NCBI RefSeq assembly: GCF_020524345.1
Contig: NZ_JAIVLH010000001.1
Span: 62,001-126,000 of the forward strand
DNA: 64,000 nt
Origin: Metabacillus niabensis
GTDB taxonomy: Bacteria; Bacillota; Bacilli; Bacillales; Bacillaceae
Reading direction: 5' to 3'
Position 1 is the first letter of the stretch; every line of letters starts with the position of its first letter. Below, one piece after another: positions 1 through 9,925 of this stretch. Below the pieces are notes generated by a model, which searched no databases, was not told the origin of the DNA, and saw only the letters and a list, made by a program, of their open reading frames with translations. A program made the translations under genes and the position numbers.

Positions 1-651
1 GAAAAGAAAATTGAAGAAACATCAAAGGTTGGTTTAGTAAATGGTCTTGCAGTTTATGGACCGAATACGGGTGCATTACTTGAAATAGAAGTAACGGTTA
101 TTCCAGCTGAAAAAGAAAAGGGCACAATTAATATTACAGGTATCGTGGAAGAAGAAAGCATAGGTGACCGTTCAAAATCCATTCGCAGAAAAAGTATGGC
201 AAAAGGTTCAGTGGAAAATGTGATCACTGTTTTACGCTCGATGGGAATTCAGGCTGCAGATTATGACATCCATGTGAATTTTCCAGGAGGTACACCAATT
301 GATGGACCTTCTGCAGGTATTGCAATGGCTACAGGTATTTTTTCAGCTATCCATAAAATCCCGATCAGCAATAAAGTTGCGATGACAGGAGAGATCAGTA
401 TTCACGGAAATGTTAAGCCGATTGGTGGGGTTATACCAAAGATCAAGGCAGCAAAAAAGGCAGGAGCAGACACTGTGATTATACCTAAGGAGAATGTCCA
501 ATCGATTCTGAAAGATATTGAAGGAATTACGATTATGCCTGTCACACATTTACAAGAGGTATTTGATATAGCTCTCGTTGATCCGCCAACTGAATTACCT
601 AATAGAATTCAAAAAAGTTCACAAAACTTTCCACATCAGGAATCAGTTTAA
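1..651 (+). CDS. lonB: Lon-like ATP-dependent protease LonB, C-terminal part (5' truncated)
   Basis: The reading frame is open from base 1, so the start and the AAA+ ATPase part lie outside the window. What remains is the S16 Lon protease domain, about 216 codons. The catalytic serine lies in the motif PIDGPSAG (serine codon 310-312) and the catalytic lysine about 43 residues later in GGVIPKIKAAKKAG. LonB is the second Lon of sporulating bacilli, known in B. subtilis as a forespore, membrane-associated protease under SigF control. The next gene is lonA on the same strand, which is the B. subtilis order and separates this gene from a second LonA. The last 20 or so residues after the protease core are polar and not recognisable. 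Confidence 0.93.
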   Translation, partial: EKKIEETSKVGLVNGLAVYGPNTGALLEIEVTVIPAEKEKGTINITGIVEEESIGDRSKSIRRKSMAKGSVENVITVLRSMGIQAADYDIHVNFPGGTPIDGPSAGIAMATGIFSAIHKIPISNKVAMTGEISIHGNVKPIGGVIPKIKAAKKAGADTVIIPKENVQSILKDIEGITIMPVTHLQEVFDIALVDPPTELPNRIQKSSQNFPHQESV

Positions 652-718
652 TCTCATAAAGGGACCTACCAACTTAAGACCATATCGTATTGGTCATTAT
701 AGAAGGAGGTCTCTACTC

Positions 719-745
719 ATGTTTTCATGTTTATTCTATAAATAA
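719..745 (+). CDS. Possible eight-codon mini-ORF upstream of lonA
   Basis: ATG at 719 opens the peptide MFSCLFYK followed by TAA. An ideal Shine-Dalgarno AAGGAGGT ends 8 nt before the ATG, which is unusual for a random short ORF. The last four bases of that Shine-Dalgarno are in the 3' arm of a possible hairpin (660-714), so translation could depend on RNA folding. It may be a leader peptide, a decoy ribosome-loading site or the relic of a longer gene. It lies upstream of the lonA promoter candidate at 839-867, so it may belong to the lonB transcript. Confidence 0.3.
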   Translation: MFSCLFYK

Positions 746-838
746 ATATTATCTAAGCAGGAATTTTAGTGTAAAATAGTCATTATTCTTTTTCTTAACA
801 CTTTATGAATTTAACCGATGCTTCATATATCATATTTT

Positions 839-867
839 TTTTCAGGTAGATTAGTTTAGGGTATACT
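839..867 (+). promoter_or_regulatory. Putative SigA promoter of lonA
   Basis: A -35 like TTTTCA (839-844), a 17-nt spacer and a -10 TATACT (862-867) lie about 95 nt before the lonA start. A TTGACT at 873-878 is an alternative -35, but no good -10 follows at the right distance. Confidence 0.4.
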
Positions 868-961
868 ACCTATTGACTAAAAGTGGTTAAAATAGACACT
901 ATAAAAAGAATAAGATAGAATTGTACAAGAATGAACTATATTGTCATGGAGGTGTAAACGC

Positions 962-3286
962 ATGGCGAAATCAACTACTCAAATCGTACCCCTCCTACCA
1001 TTAAGAGGCTTGTTAGTATATCCAACAATGGTACTACACCTTGATGTAGGGAGAGATAAATCTGTACAGGCGTTAGAAAAGGCGATGATGGATGATCATA
1101 TTATCTTTTTAACGACACAAAAAGAGATTTCGATAGATGAGCCAAAAAAAGAAGATATTTATGAAATAGGAACATTAACGAAAATTAAGCAAATGTTAAA
1201 ATTACCTAACGGAACAATTCGTGTCCTTGTTGAGGGATTAGAGCGTGGTGAAATCCAACGCTTTGTAGATGAAGATGAGTATTACTCTGTTGAAGTTGCT
1301 GTATATCCGGACCCGGAAGAAAAAAGTGTTGAAGAAGAAGCGTTAATGAGAACCATGCTAGAATATTTTGAGCAATACATAAAGCTTTCGAAGAAGATTT
1401 CAGCAGAAACATATGCAACAGTATCTGATATTACAGAACCTGGAAGAATGGCAGACATTATCACATCACATCTACCTTTAAAACTTAAAGATAAGCAAGA
1501 GGTACTAGAGACACTTGATGTGACAGAGCGATTAAATAAAGTGATTTCAATCCTCCATAATGAAAAAGAAGTTGTCCAACTTGAGAAAAAAATAGGTCAA
1601 CGTGTAAAAAAATCAATGGAGCGAACACAGAAAGAATATTATTTACGTGAACAGATGAAGGCCATCCAAAAGGAGCTTGGTGAAAAAGAAGGAAAGCTGG
1701 GGGAAGTTTCCACACTTAAAGAGCGTTTAGATGAAGTTGGAATGCCGGAACATGTAAAAGAAGTTGCTTTAAAGGAACTTGATCGATATGAAAAAGTACC
1801 GTCAAGTTCTGCTGAAAGTGCCGTGATTCGAAATTATATTGAATGGCTAATCTCATTACCTTGGACAAAAGCAACCGAAGATCGTCTTGATGTGAATGTT
1901 GCAGAAGAAATTTTGAATGAAGAACATTACGGCCTTGAAAAAGTTAAAGACCGGGTAATTGAATATTTAGCCGTCCAACAGCTGACAAACTCGCTAAAAG
2001 GGCCAATTCTTTGCCTTGCAGGACCACCTGGTGTAGGTAAGACGTCATTAGCTAAGTCAGTGGCAAAATCTTTAAATCGTCATTTTGTCAGAATTTCACT
2101 TGGCGGTGTAAGAGACGAATCAGAGATACGTGGTCACAGACGAACATATGTAGGAGCAATGCCCGGCAGAATCATCCAAGGCATGAAAAAAGCAGGAACA
2201 GTAAACCCTGTTTTCCTTTTAGATGAAATTGACAAGATGTCCAGTGATTTTAGAGGTGATCCTTCATCAGCGTTGCTTGAAGTATTGGATCCAGAGCAAA
2301 ATCATAATTTTAGTGATCACTATATTGAAGAGACTTATGACTTATCAAAAGTTATGTTCATTGCAACTGCAAATAATCTTGCTACGATTCCGGGTCCACT
2401 TCGTGATCGTATGGAGATTATAAATATAGCGGGCTATACTGAACTGGAAAAGGTTCATATAGCAAAAGATCATTTATTGCCGAAGCAGTTAAAAGATCAT
2501 GGCTTAAAAAAATCACATCTTCAATTACGAGATGATGCCATTCAAAGCATTATTCGTTATTACACAAGAGAAGCTGGTGTTCGTAGCTTAGAACGCCAAC
2601 TAGCAGGTATTTGCCGAAAAGCGGCTAAAATGATTGTTAAGCAAGAACGTAAGAAAATCGTTATTACTGATAAAAATATTGAAGGTTTTCTTGGGAAAAA
2701 ACGATTTAGATACGGACAAGCGGAATTAGAAGACCAGGTCGGTGTGGCAACTGGTTTAGCTTATACAACTGTAGGTGGTGACACACTTTCAATTGAAGTG
2801 TCGGTAACACCTGGTAAAGGAAAGCTCATTCTTACAGGTAAGCTTGGAGATGTTATGAAGGAATCAGCTCAAGCTGCGTTTAGTTATATCCGCTCCCGTG
2901 CTGAAGAGCTTCATATCGATCGGGACTTCCATGAAAAGAATGATATCCATATACATGTACCAGAAGGTGCTGTACCAAAGGATGGGCCATCAGCAGGTAT
3001 CACAATGGCAACAGCGTTGATTTCAGCATTAACCGGTAGAGCAGTTCGTAAAGAAGTTGGGATGACTGGTGAAATTACACTGCGTGGCCGAGTACTGCCA
3101 ATTGGCGGGTTAAAAGAAAAAACACTTAGTGCACATCGGGCAGGATTAACAAAAATCATTGCACCGAAGGATAATGAAAAAGACTTGGACGATATTCCGG
3201 AAAGTGTCCGAAAAGAATTGACCTTTGTCCTTGTCTCACATTTAGATGAAGTGTTAAAACATGCGCTAACAGAGGAGAAAGAATGA
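962..3286 (+). CDS. lonA: ATP-dependent protease LonA
   Basis: Hexameric cytosolic AAA+ serine protease that degrades misfolded and regulatory proteins. The start is ATG 962, which has the Shine-Dalgarno GGAGGTG at 948-954; a TTG at 941 is in frame but would place the ribosome site inside the gene. The product is 774 residues, the B. subtilis LonA length. In order: N-terminal LON substrate-binding domain (about 1-200), coiled linker, ATPase with Walker A GPPGVGKT at 354-361 and Walker B FLLDEIDK, then the S16 protease domain with catalytic Ser677 in PKDGPSAG and Lys720 in GGLKEK. The stop overlaps the ysxC start (ATGA), so the two are translationally coupled. Confidence 0.97.
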   Translation: MAKSTTQIVPLLPLRGLLVYPTMVLHLDVGRDKSVQALEKAMMDDHIIFLTTQKEISIDEPKKEDIYEIGTLTKIKQMLKLPNGTIRVLVEGLERGEIQRFVDEDEYYSVEVAVYPDPEEKSVEEEALMRTMLEYFEQYIKLSKKISAETYATVSDITEPGRMADIITSHLPLKLKDKQEVLETLDVTERLNKVISILHNEKEVVQLEKKIGQRVKKSMERTQKEYYLREQMKAIQKELGEKEGKLGEVSTLKERLDEVGMPEHVKEVALKELDRYEKVPSSSAESAVIRNYIEWLISLPWTKATEDRLDVNVAEEILNEEHYGLEKVKDRVIEYLAVQQLTNSLKGPILCLAGPPGVGKTSLAKSVAKSLNRHFVRISLGGVRDESEIRGHRRTYVGAMPGRIIQGMKKAGTVNPVFLLDEIDKMSSDFRGDPSSALLEVLDPEQNHNFSDHYIEETYDLSKVMFIATANNLATIPGPLRDRMEIINIAGYTELEKVHIAKDHLLPKQLKDHGLKKSHLQLRDDAIQSIIRYYTREAGVRSLERQLAGICRKAAKMIVKQERKKIVITDKNIEGFLGKKRFRYGQAELEDQVGVATGLAYTTVGGDTLSIEVSVTPGKGKLILTGKLGDVMKESAQAAFSYIRSRAEELHIDRDFHEKNDIHIHVPEGAVPKDGPSAGITMATALISALTGRAVRKEVGMTGEITLRGRVLPIGGLKEKTLSAHRAGLTKIIAPKDNEKDLDDIPESVRKELTFVLVSHLDEVLKHALTEEKE

Positions 3287-3870
3287 AGGTTACAAGTTCA
3301 GAAATCGTGATTAGTGCTGTTAAGCCACAACAATACCCAGAAGGAGATTTACCTGAAGTTGCTTTAGCTGGTAGATCGAATGTTGGAAAGTCTTCTTTTA
3401 TAAATAAAATGCTAGGTAGGAAGGCTCTTGCTAGGATTTCATCAAAACCTGGGAAAACCCAAACGTTAAACTTCTACATTATCAACGAACAATTACATTT
3501 TGTAGATGTTCCTGGTTATGGATATGCGAAGGTTAGTAAAAAAGAGAGAGAAGCATGGGGGAAAATGATTGAAACATATATTACGACCCGTGAGCAGCTT
3601 CGAGCCGTTATTTTACTGATCGACCTTCGCCATCCGCCAACAAATGATGACATGCTGATGTATGATTTCCTAAAACATTATGACATCCCGACTATAATTG
3701 TTGGAACGAAAGCGGACAAAATCCCAAAAGGAAAATGGCAAAAGCACGCAAAAGTAATTAAAGACGCCTTGAATATGGAAAAATCCGATGAATTTGTTAT
3801 TTTCTCATCTGAAACAGGATTAGGAAAAGACGAAGCCTGGAAGGTAATCGGAGAATATACATCGGAATAA
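3283..3870 (+). CDS. ysxC: Ribosome biogenesis GTP-binding protein YsxC/EngB
   Basis: Essential TRAFAC GTPase needed for maturation of the 50S ribosomal subunit. At 195 residues it has the family length. Visible G motifs: G1 GRSNVGKS at residues 30-37, G3 DVPGYG, G4 TKAD and G5-like SSET. The ATG at 3283 sits inside the end of lonA (four-base overlap), and GAGGAGAAAG just upstream serves as the ribosome site. The lonA-ysxC pairing is the usual Bacillus arrangement. Confidence 0.96.
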   Translation: MKVTSSEIVISAVKPQQYPEGDLPEVALAGRSNVGKSSFINKMLGRKALARISSKPGKTQTLNFYIINEQLHFVDVPGYGYAKVSKKEREAWGKMIETYITTREQLRAVILLIDLRHPPTNDDMLMYDFLKHYDIPTIIVGTKADKIPKGKWQKHAKVIKDALNMEKSDEFVIFSSETGLGKDEAWKVIGEYTSE

Positions 3871-3968
3871 TTAGAAAAACTTGGCTTGTCTCCAAGTCCT
3901 AATGGCGAGAGCCTTCGTTTTTCTTATACGATCATCCATAAAATTTATATACTTTTTGATAGTACAAA

Positions 3969-4005
3969 AAGAGACTCTGGTCATAACCAGAGTCTCTTAC
4001 TTTTT
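3969..4005 (+). terminator. Bidirectional terminator between ysxC and ysxD
   Basis: Perfect 13-bp stem (3969-3981 with 3986-3998) around the loop CATA. It is followed by ACTTTTT on the plus strand and gives TTTTTGT on the minus strand. It separates convergent genes, and its right arm contains the stop codon of the minus-strand gene. Confidence 0.9.
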
Positions 4006-4485
4006 ACGTATAACTACTAATAGAACGCCGCCAATAACCACAAATAAAAATGGCCAATATGTTTCAATGCTGTTCACTCCATTTTCAACAATAGAGAGGG
4101 ACCCCATTATTGCAGGGAAAAAGTGCAAAAACAAGCCGATTGCTAGTAAGATTACTCCTTGTAAATACCGGGACTTGGTTTTTATAGCTGTTAAAATAAG
4201 GCCCGCTGAGATAATAAATAAAAAGGAAGCTGAATGTGCCGGCCATGATGGAACTTTTTCATAAAAGAAAAAATGAACCCCGACTCCCGCTAAAATAATT
4301 CCAGGTAAAATAGCACTTGAATCCTGTTCGAAATGGCCGCTAATTAAAAATGCAAAGCCAAGTAAAATTAATAAGAATTCCCAGCTGCTTTGTCCTTCAA
4401 ATAAATGAATATTTAATTTTTGGATAGAATAAAAAATGCCAACACTAAACAATATAATAGCTGGTAATAATGTGATTTTTTTCAT
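3997..4485 (-). CDS. ysxD: Multi-spanning membrane protein of unknown function (YsxD-like)
   Basis: A 162-residue, very hydrophobic protein with about six predicted membrane segments arranged as short pairs. The pattern resembles the LiaI/LiaF-type membrane domain: an N-terminal helix pair, a lone helix in the middle, and a final pair ending in a basic RKK tail. B. subtilis has a similar-sized membrane gene, ysxD, at the same place and orientation between ysxC and hemA, and the symbol rests on that synteny. Start ATG with AAGAGGTGC upstream on the minus strand. It is transcribed against both neighbours and is bounded by a bidirectional terminator. No enzyme motif is visible and the function is unknown. 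Confidence 0.75.
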   Translation of the reverse strand: MKKITLLPAIILFSVGIFYSIQKLNIHLFEGQSSWEFLLILLGFAFLISGHFEQDSSAILPGIILAGVGVHFFFYEKVPSWPAHSASFLFIISAGLILTAIKTKSRYLQGVILLAIGLFLHFFPAIMGSLSIVENGVNSIETYWPFLFVVIGGVLLVVIRKK

Positions 4486-4506
4486 TGTGCACCTCTTGTC
4501 AAATAA

Positions 4507-4521
4507 TGATAATCATAATTG
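4507..4521. promoter_or_regulatory. Possible Fur/PerR-family operator
   Basis: TGATAATCATAATTG resembles the 7-1-7 boxes of the Fur family. Read on the minus strand it matches 10 of the 14 defined bases of the PerR consensus (TTATAAT-N-ATTATAA). It lies about 20 nt upstream of ysxD and about 270 nt upstream of hemA. PerR is known to control hemA in B. subtilis, but the distance here fits ysxD better. AT-rich chance matches are common. Confidence 0.3.
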
Positions 4522-4724
4522 TACATACTAGTAAATACTGTAAGCATATCCAAACCAATAACTTGATTAACAGCATAATATCTGATATTGTACAGATAGA
4601 ATAGTTGAGAATAGTGTCAAACTGTGTAGAATCTTTGTGAAGTATTACACAGATAAAGTGCCACAGTCAAACATACAAACATAAATTATCATAACATACA
4701 GTTTCAAAGACTGTTCACATTTTT

Positions 4725-4755
4725 TTGAGGGAATTAAAATGAAGAGTGATATACT
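4725..4755 (+). promoter_or_regulatory. Putative hemA promoter
   Basis: A -35 like TTGAGG (4725-4730) and a -10 TATACT (4750-4755), 40 nt before the hemA ATG. The spacer is 19 nt, longer than ideal, so the -10 is the better-supported half. Confidence 0.4.
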
Positions 4756-4794
4756 AATAAGTAGAGATCCTTGTACATGGGGGTGTATAAGAAA

Positions 4795-6147
4795 ATGCAT
4801 ATACTAGTTGTCGGCTTAAATTATAAAACAGCCCCTGTTGAAATTCGCGAGAAGCTCTCATTTCAACCAAATGAGCTTACTGATGCGATGAAACAGTTAA
4901 AAAAACAAAAAAGTATCCTTGAGAATGTGATCGTGTCGACATGCAATAGAACAGAGATTTATGCTGTCGTTGATCAACTTCATACAGGTCGTTATTATAT
5001 AAAGGCCTTTTTGGCTGACTGGTTCGGATTAGATAAAGAAAACATATCACCATACTTAACGATCCTTGAGCAGGATGGTGCACTTGAACATTTATGTAAA
5101 GTTGCCTGTGGCTTAGATTCAATGATTCTGGGAGAAACGCAAATTCTTGGTCAGGTTCGGTCGAGCTTTTTGCAAGCACAAGAGAACCATACTATTGGAA
5201 CGGTTTTCAATCAGTTGTTTAAACAAGTGATTACACTGGCGAAACGTTCCCACTCTGAAACAGAGATTGGCGCAAATGCAGTTTCAGTTAGTTATGCAGC
5301 AGTTGAGCTTGCGAAAAAGATCTTTGGTGACCTTCGCTCTAAACATGTACTTATATTAGGTGCCGGGAAAATGGGAGAGCTTGCAGCCCAAAATTTACAT
5401 GGCAGCGGTGTTGGTAAAGTGACTGTTATGAACAGGACTCTTCAAAAGGCAGAGCAACTGGCAAGTCGATTTGACGGATATGCAAAGGGTATAAATGAAC
5501 TTCAATGTGGCCTTATTGAAGCAGATATTCTTATTAGCTCAACAGGTGCAAAAGATTTTGTGATTACGAAAGACATGATGACACATGTTGAGAAAATGAG
5601 AAAAGGTCGACCATTATTCATGGTGGATATTGCTGTTCCACGTGATTTAGACCCTAGACTCGCTGAATTAGATAGCGTATTTTTATATGATATAGATGAT
5701 TTGCAAGGGATCGTTGAAGCAAATTTACAAGAAAGAAAGATCGCTGCAGAAAAAATTGAACTAATGATTGAAGAAGAAATTGTTCAATTTAAGCAATGGA
5801 TTAATACTCTTGGAGTTGTACCAGTTATTTCAGCTTTACGCCAGAAGGCTTTAGCGATTCAAGCTGAAACAATGGAAAGTATAGAACGTAAAATGCCTAA
5901 TTTAACTGATCGTGAAAGAAAGGTACTGAGCAAGCATACCAAAAGTATTATTAATCAGTTGCTGAGAGATCCAATTGTAAAAGTGAAAGAACTTTCCGGA
6001 GAAGCAAATGCTCAGGAATCATTAGATTTATTTATGAAAATCTTTAATATTGAAGATGCTGTTGAAGAGCAAATGAAAATAGATAAATCAGAGAGTCATG
6101 AGGTTGGTACGAACCAACAGATTTATCGTGCTTCACTTCAATCGTAA
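4795..6147 (+). CDS. hemA: Glutamyl-tRNA reductase
   Basis: First committed enzyme of C5-pathway tetrapyrrole synthesis: reduces glutamyl-tRNA(Glu) to glutamate-1-semialdehyde with NADPH in the cytosol. The start ATG 4795 gives the conserved N-terminus [11 protein letters not shown]; the upstream in-frame TTG at 4771 would add eight residues not typical of the family. The product is 450 residues. Catalytic Cys50 is in STCNRTE, the substrate-binding segment [16 protein letters not shown] is near 105, and the NADPH-binding Rossmann fold has GAGKMGE near 190. The C-terminal helical dimerisation domain is complete. It heads the hemAXCDBL operon. Confidence 0.97.
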   Translation: MHILVVGLNYKTAPVEIREKLSFQPNELTDAMKQLKKQKSILENVIVSTCNRTEIYAVVDQLHTGRYYIKAFLADWFGLDKENISPYLTILEQDGALEHLCKVACGLDSMILGETQILGQVRSSFLQAQENHTIGTVFNQLFKQVITLAKRSHSETEIGANAVSVSYAAVELAKKIFGDLRSKHVLILGAGKMGELAAQNLHGSGVGKVTVMNRTLQKAEQLASRFDGYAKGINELQCGLIEADILISSTGAKDFVITKDMMTHVEKMRKGRPLFMVDIAVPRDLDPRLAELDSVFLYDIDDLQGIVEANLQERKIAAEKIELMIEEEIVQFKQWINTLGVVPVISALRQKALAIQAETMESIERKMPNLTDRERKVLSKHTKSIINQLLRDPIVKVKELSGEANAQESLDLFMKIFNIEDAVEEQMKIDKSESHEVGTNQQIYRASLQS

Positions 6148-6166
6148 GTGAGAGGACTTTTCTTTT

Positions 6167-6997
6167 ATGGAGATGAGCTTAAGTAGAATTAATGAAGTAA
6201 CCATTATTCTTTATGCAGTATGTGTACTTTTATATTTTATAGATTTTTTAAATAACAACCGGAAGGCGAAACAAGCTGCCTTCTGGTTGCTTTCTATTGT
6301 TTGGCTCTTACAAACAATTTTTTTATTTGCACGCATGTTTGAAACAGGAAGATTTCCTGTATTAAATGTTTTTGAAGGATTGTATTTCTATACGTGGGTA
6401 CTCGTTACTTTGTCTGTCGTGTTAAATCGTTTCTTAAAAGCGGAGTTTATCATCTTCTTTACAAATGTGATCGGGTTTATCATGATGGCTCTACATACCT
6501 TTGCTCCAACGCAATATGAATCTGCTGCTGTTTCAAGCCAGCTCGTATCAGAATTATTGTTAATTCATATTACAATGGCGATTTTATCCTATGGGGCATT
6601 TTCCTTGTCTTTTGTTTTTTCTATTCTTTATACCATTCAATATAATTTATTGAAAAAGAAAAAGTGGGGAAAGCGCCTTCTTAGAATTGAAGATTTGTCA
6701 AAACTTGATCATATGTCATATGTATTAAATGTCATTGGAGTACCAATGCTGTTACTAAGTCTAATACTTGGTATTATTTGGGCTTATATAAAAGTACAAA
6801 ATTTTCATTGGTATGATGCAAAGGTGCTTGGTTCTTTTATGGTCATTTTTACATATGGAGTCTATTTATATATGCGAATTGTAAAGGAATTGCAAGGTAA
6901 ATCTGTTGCCTTACTTAACTTAGCGTCCTTTCTGGTGTTATTAATTAACTTTTTCTTGTTCGGTAGTTTATCGAGATTTCATTTTTGGGATTCATGA
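6167..6997 (+). CDS. hemX: HemX, CcsA/cytochrome c assembly-type membrane protein
   Basis: Integral membrane protein of 276 residues, the length of B. subtilis HemX, with eight or so hydrophobic segments and no soluble domain. It belongs to the CcsA/CcmC-like family. In B. subtilis HemX lowers the amount of HemA protein, so it is regarded as a regulator rather than a pathway enzyme. It follows hemA by 19 nt. ATG 6167 is used here; ATG 6173 two codons later is an equally possible start, and the ribosome site (AGAGGA, 6151-6156) is mediocre for both. Confidence 0.93.
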   Translation: MEMSLSRINEVTIILYAVCVLLYFIDFLNNNRKAKQAAFWLLSIVWLLQTIFLFARMFETGRFPVLNVFEGLYFYTWVLVTLSVVLNRFLKAEFIIFFTNVIGFIMMALHTFAPTQYESAAVSSQLVSELLLIHITMAILSYGAFSLSFVFSILYTIQYNLLKKKKWGKRLLRIEDLSKLDHMSYVLNVIGVPMLLLSLILGIIWAYIKVQNFHWYDAKVLGSFMVIFTYGVYLYMRIVKELQGKSVALLNLASFLVLLINFFLFGSLSRFHFWDS

Positions 6998-7043
6998 TAA
7001 GGCTTTTTAACATGTAAGGGGAAGTACCACTTTTTTATTTAGT

Positions 7044-7162
7044 TTGGTGTCCAGCGTCTTAGCCCCTCTAGGGTCTAGTCAATTTGGAATTGAAGGCAAA
7101 GAACGCCTTCTATTCTAAATCGCCTTATTTGCCCAAGGCTAATCAAGGCGCTTGCGCATTTC
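7044..7162 (+). repeat. Dispersed intergenic repeat, copy 1 (hemX-hemC)
   Basis: It begins TTGGTGTCCAGCG and ends with AGGCTAATCAAGGCGCTTGCG followed by CATTTC. Both ends match the second copy at 48589-48661, while the middles differ. AGCGTC (7053-7058) can pair with GGCGCT (7148-7153), closing the element as a hairpin. Inside, GAAGGC (7092-7097) pairs with GCCTTC (7105-7110) and the stem extends further with one mismatch. It lies inside the hem operon and ends 4 nt before the hemC ribosome binding site. Confidence 0.75.
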
Positions 7163-7178
7163 AATGTAGGAGGCAATT

Positions 7179-8111
7179 ATGCGAAAATTAGTAGTAGGTT
7201 CTAGACGTAGTAAATTAGCATTAACTCAAACAAATTGGGTGATCGATCAATTAAAATCATTTGGATTACCTTTTGAGTTTGAAATTAAGGAAATTGTTAC
7301 GAAAGGTGACAAAATTCTTGATGTTACATTATCAAAGGTCGGCGGAAAAGGGTTGTTCGTGAAAGAAATTGAACAAGCGATGTTAGATGGAGACATTGAT
7401 ATGGCTGTTCATAGTATGAAAGATATGCCAGGAATTCTTCCTGAAGGTTTAACGATTGGGTGTGTTCCAAACCGTGAAGACCATAGAGATGTACTTATTT
7501 CTAAAGATCACAAAAAACTTTCTGATTTACCAAGCGGAGCTGTTATCGGAACGAGTAGTTTAAGAAGAAGTGCCCAACTATTAATTGAGCGACCTGATTT
7601 AGAAATTAAATGGATTAGAGGAAATATCGACACTAGGCTTGAAAAGCTGAAAACAGAAGACTATGATGCGATTATTTTAGCAGCTGCAGGCTTATCAAGA
7701 ATGGGTTGGAGTAAAGAAGTCGTAACTGAGTTTTTAGAACCTGAGGTTTGTTTACCAGCAGTTGGACAAGGTGCATTAGCTATTGAATGTCGTGAAAATG
7801 ATCATGAGCTATTAGACTTATTAGCAAAATTTACAGATAAACCAACACAATTAGCGGTAGCAGCAGAAAGAACCTTTTTAACAAAGATGGAAGGCGGCTG
7901 CCAAGTGCCCATTGCTGGTTTTGCCACTGTGAACAATCAAAAAGAAATACTATTTACAGGATTAATTGCTTCACCAGATGGTAAAGAGGTATATAAAGAA
8001 CAGGTCTCTGGCACTGATCCTAATGAAATCGGCGGCAAAGTTGCTGAACTTCTAACAAATCAGGGGGCAAAAGCCTTGATTGATCGAGTAAAAGAGGAGC
8101 TTGATCAATAA
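7179..8111 (+). CDS. hemC: Porphobilinogen deaminase (hydroxymethylbilane synthase)
   Basis: Condenses four porphobilinogens into hydroxymethylbilane. 310 residues, normal for the family. The dipyrromethane cofactor is carried on Cys241 in [11 protein letters not shown], and the conserved N-terminal motifs [12 protein letters not shown] and [12 protein letters not shown] (substrate-binding arginines) are present. Strong Shine-Dalgarno TAGGAGGC directly follows the dispersed repeat. The stop overlaps the hemD start by one base (TAATG). Confidence 0.97.
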   Translation: MRKLVVGSRRSKLALTQTNWVIDQLKSFGLPFEFEIKEIVTKGDKILDVTLSKVGGKGLFVKEIEQAMLDGDIDMAVHSMKDMPGILPEGLTIGCVPNREDHRDVLISKDHKKLSDLPSGAVIGTSSLRRSAQLLIERPDLEIKWIRGNIDTRLEKLKTEDYDAIILAAAGLSRMGWSKEVVTEFLEPEVCLPAVGQGALAIECRENDHELLDLLAKFTDKPTQLAVAAERTFLTKMEGGCQVPIAGFATVNNQKEILFTGLIASPDGKEVYKEQVSGTDPNEIGGKVAELLTNQGAKALIDRVKEELDQ

Positions 8112-8911
8112 TGGATACCATTCTTCCATTGCAAGGAAAGAAAGTGTTAATAACTAGGGCTAAAGCTCAGGTGGAAGAGTTTATCCAAAAGATTGAAGAA
8201 GTGGGTGGAATTGCGATATCTACTCCATTGCTAGAAATAAAAAAGAATGAGTCGAACGAAGAAAATATAAAACAAACATTAAATTGTTTGGACGAGTTTG
8301 ATTGTATTGTTTTTACAAGTGCCAATGGTGTTACATTCTTTAAGAAATATCTTGACCAATGGAACATACCTTATTCTGCTTTACAACATATGGCTGCCGC
8401 ATCTGTTGGGAGAAAAACAAGTAAGCAAATGGAAAAGATTGATTTAACGGTTTCGGTCATACCTGAAGAATTTGTGGCTGAAAAGCTAGCTGAAAAAATA
8501 AAAGAAAAGCTTCAGCGTGAGACAAGAATACTTGTCATACGCGGTAATCTCGCAAGACCCGTATTAATTGAACAATTAACAGCTCATGGATTCTATGTGA
8601 AAGACTTAGTTGTTTATGAAACGGTACATAATGATTCAGAGACAAGCAAACTATTGTCATGTATTGAACGTGATCAAATAGATTTTATAACGTTTACAAG
8701 CTCTTCAACTGTTGATAGCTTTATGAAGGTACTCTATCAAAGAGAATTCCTGGAATATCTTAAAAAAGTAACCTTTATCTGCATAGGTCCAATTACAAAT
8801 AATACGTTAATGGAGTATGGATTTACCGGGGTAATGCCGGACTCTTATACAATTGAGGATATGATAAAAGTGATGATAGAGGTAGTGGAAAATAAGGAGG
8901 GTATTCAATGA
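8111..8911 (+). CDS. hemD: Uroporphyrinogen-III synthase
   Basis: Closes and inverts ring D of hydroxymethylbilane to make uroporphyrinogen III. 266 residues with the two-domain HemD fold, a family with little sequence conservation. Recognisable pieces are [12 protein letters not shown] at the start, [12 protein letters not shown] near residue 65 and [14 protein letters not shown] near 195. Translationally coupled on both sides: TAATG with hemC and a four-base overlap with hemB. Its position between hemC and hemB supports the assignment. Confidence 0.95.
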   Translation: MDTILPLQGKKVLITRAKAQVEEFIQKIEEVGGIAISTPLLEIKKNESNEENIKQTLNCLDEFDCIVFTSANGVTFFKKYLDQWNIPYSALQHMAAASVGRKTSKQMEKIDLTVSVIPEEFVAEKLAEKIKEKLQRETRILVIRGNLARPVLIEQLTAHGFYVKDLVVYETVHNDSETSKLLSCIERDQIDFITFTSSSTVDSFMKVLYQREFLEYLKKVTFICIGPITNNTLMEYGFTGVMPDSYTIEDMIKVMIEVVENKEGIQ

Positions 8912-9888
8912 AGATTCAATTTACAAGACATAGAAGATTACGTAGCAGTGATAATTTAAGAGCAATGATGAGAGAAACACATCTTCGCCATGAAGATTTT
9001 ATTTATCCAATTTTCGTTGTAGAAGGAGAAAATAAACAAAATGAAGTACCATCCATGCCCGGAGTGTTTCATTTATCACTAGATCTCCTTAATAAAGAAA
9101 TAGAAGAGATTGTTTCATTGGGAATTAAATCAATTATCTTGTTTGGAGTTCCAGCCGAGAAAGACGAAGTGGGAACACAAGCTTATCACGATCAAGGGAT
9201 TGTTCAAAGAGCAACAAGACAAATAAAAGAAGCATTTCCCGATTTAGTTGTTGTAGCTGACACGTGCCTATGTCAATACACTGATCATGGACATTGCGGT
9301 ATCGTTGAGAACGGTCAGGTGTTAAATGATCCAACACTTGATTTGCTTGCTCGTACGGCAATAAGTCAAGCAAAAGCAGGTGCGGATATCATTGCTCCTT
9401 CAAACATGATGGACGGCTTTGTAGCCGCAATTAGACATGGATTGGATGAAGCTGGCTTTGAGCATATTCCAATTATGTCATATGCAGTCAAATACGCGAG
9501 TGCATTCTATGGACCGTTCCGAGATGCAGCACACAGTTCACCACAGTTTGGGGACCGTAAAACATACCAAATGGATCCTGCTAACCGTGATGAGGCATTG
9601 AGAGAGGCACAGTCAGATCTTGAAGAGGGTGCGGATTTCTTAATAGTGAAACCTGCTTTAGCATATCTCGATATTATCCGTGATGTGAAAAATCAGTTTA
9701 ATGTACCTGTTGTCGCTTATAATGTTAGTGGAGAATATTCAATGATAAAAGCGGCAGCTCAAAATGGATGGGTAGATGAAAAAGCCATCGTTACAGAAAT
9801 GCTTGTCGGAATGAAGCGTGCTGGTGTGGATTTAATGATTACATATTTTGCAAAAGACGTTGCCCGCTGGCTTAAAGAAGAAAACTAA
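8908..9888 (+). CDS. hemB: Delta-aminolevulinic acid dehydratase (porphobilinogen synthase)
   Basis: Joins two 5-aminolevulinates to form porphobilinogen. 326 residues. The Schiff-base lysines are Lys195 ([13 protein letters not shown]) and Lys248 ([12 protein letters not shown]). Zinc-binding cysteines are at 120, 122 and 130 in [15 protein letters not shown], so this is a zinc-type rather than a magnesium-only enzyme. Ribosome site AAGGAGGG lies inside the end of hemD. Confidence 0.97.
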   Translation: MKIQFTRHRRLRSSDNLRAMMRETHLRHEDFIYPIFVVEGENKQNEVPSMPGVFHLSLDLLNKEIEEIVSLGIKSIILFGVPAEKDEVGTQAYHDQGIVQRATRQIKEAFPDLVVVADTCLCQYTDHGHCGIVENGQVLNDPTLDLLARTAISQAKAGADIIAPSNMMDGFVAAIRHGLDEAGFEHIPIMSYAVKYASAFYGPFRDAAHSSPQFGDRKTYQMDPANRDEALREAQSDLEEGADFLIVKPALAYLDIIRDVKNQFNVPVVAYNVSGEYSMIKAAAQNGWVDEKAIVTEMLVGMKRAGVDLMITYFAKDVARWLKEEN

Positions 9889-9925
9889 ACAACCTCTTAC
9901 AAAAAGTTGAAAGGAGAACACTCCG

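Larger units (their letters stand above)
652..961 (+). other. lonB-lonA intergenic region with two-tier hairpin and mini-ORF
   Basis: This 310-base gap starts with a nested hairpin: AGGGACCT (660-667) can pair with AGGTCTCT (707-714), and inside it GACCA (678-682) pairs with TGGTC (691-695). No U-run follows, so it is not a classic terminator. A perfect Shine-Dalgarno AAGGAGGT (703-710) then precedes an eight-codon ORF (719-745). The remainder is AT-rich and carries the likely lonA promoter. Confidence 0.5.
4486..4794. other. Divergent ysxD-hemA intergenic region
   Basis: A 309-base AT-rich gap carrying the promoters of ysxD (minus) and hemA (plus). A Fur/PerR-like half-symmetric site is at 4507-4521 and a hemA promoter candidate at 4725-4755. 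No ORF or strong hairpin is seen. Confidence 0.5.

Noticed and set aside
880-901. CtsR heat-shock operator before lonA
   Set aside because: GGTTAAA resembles one CtsR heptad but the second heptad is missing.
873-905. TTGACT with TATAAA (900-905) as main lonA promoter
   Set aside because: The spacing is 21 nt; no acceptable -10 is found at 16-18 nt.
3881-4264. 127-residue plus-strand frame opposite ysxD
   Set aside because: It runs across the bidirectional terminator, has no Shine-Dalgarno and is the complement of a membrane-protein gene.
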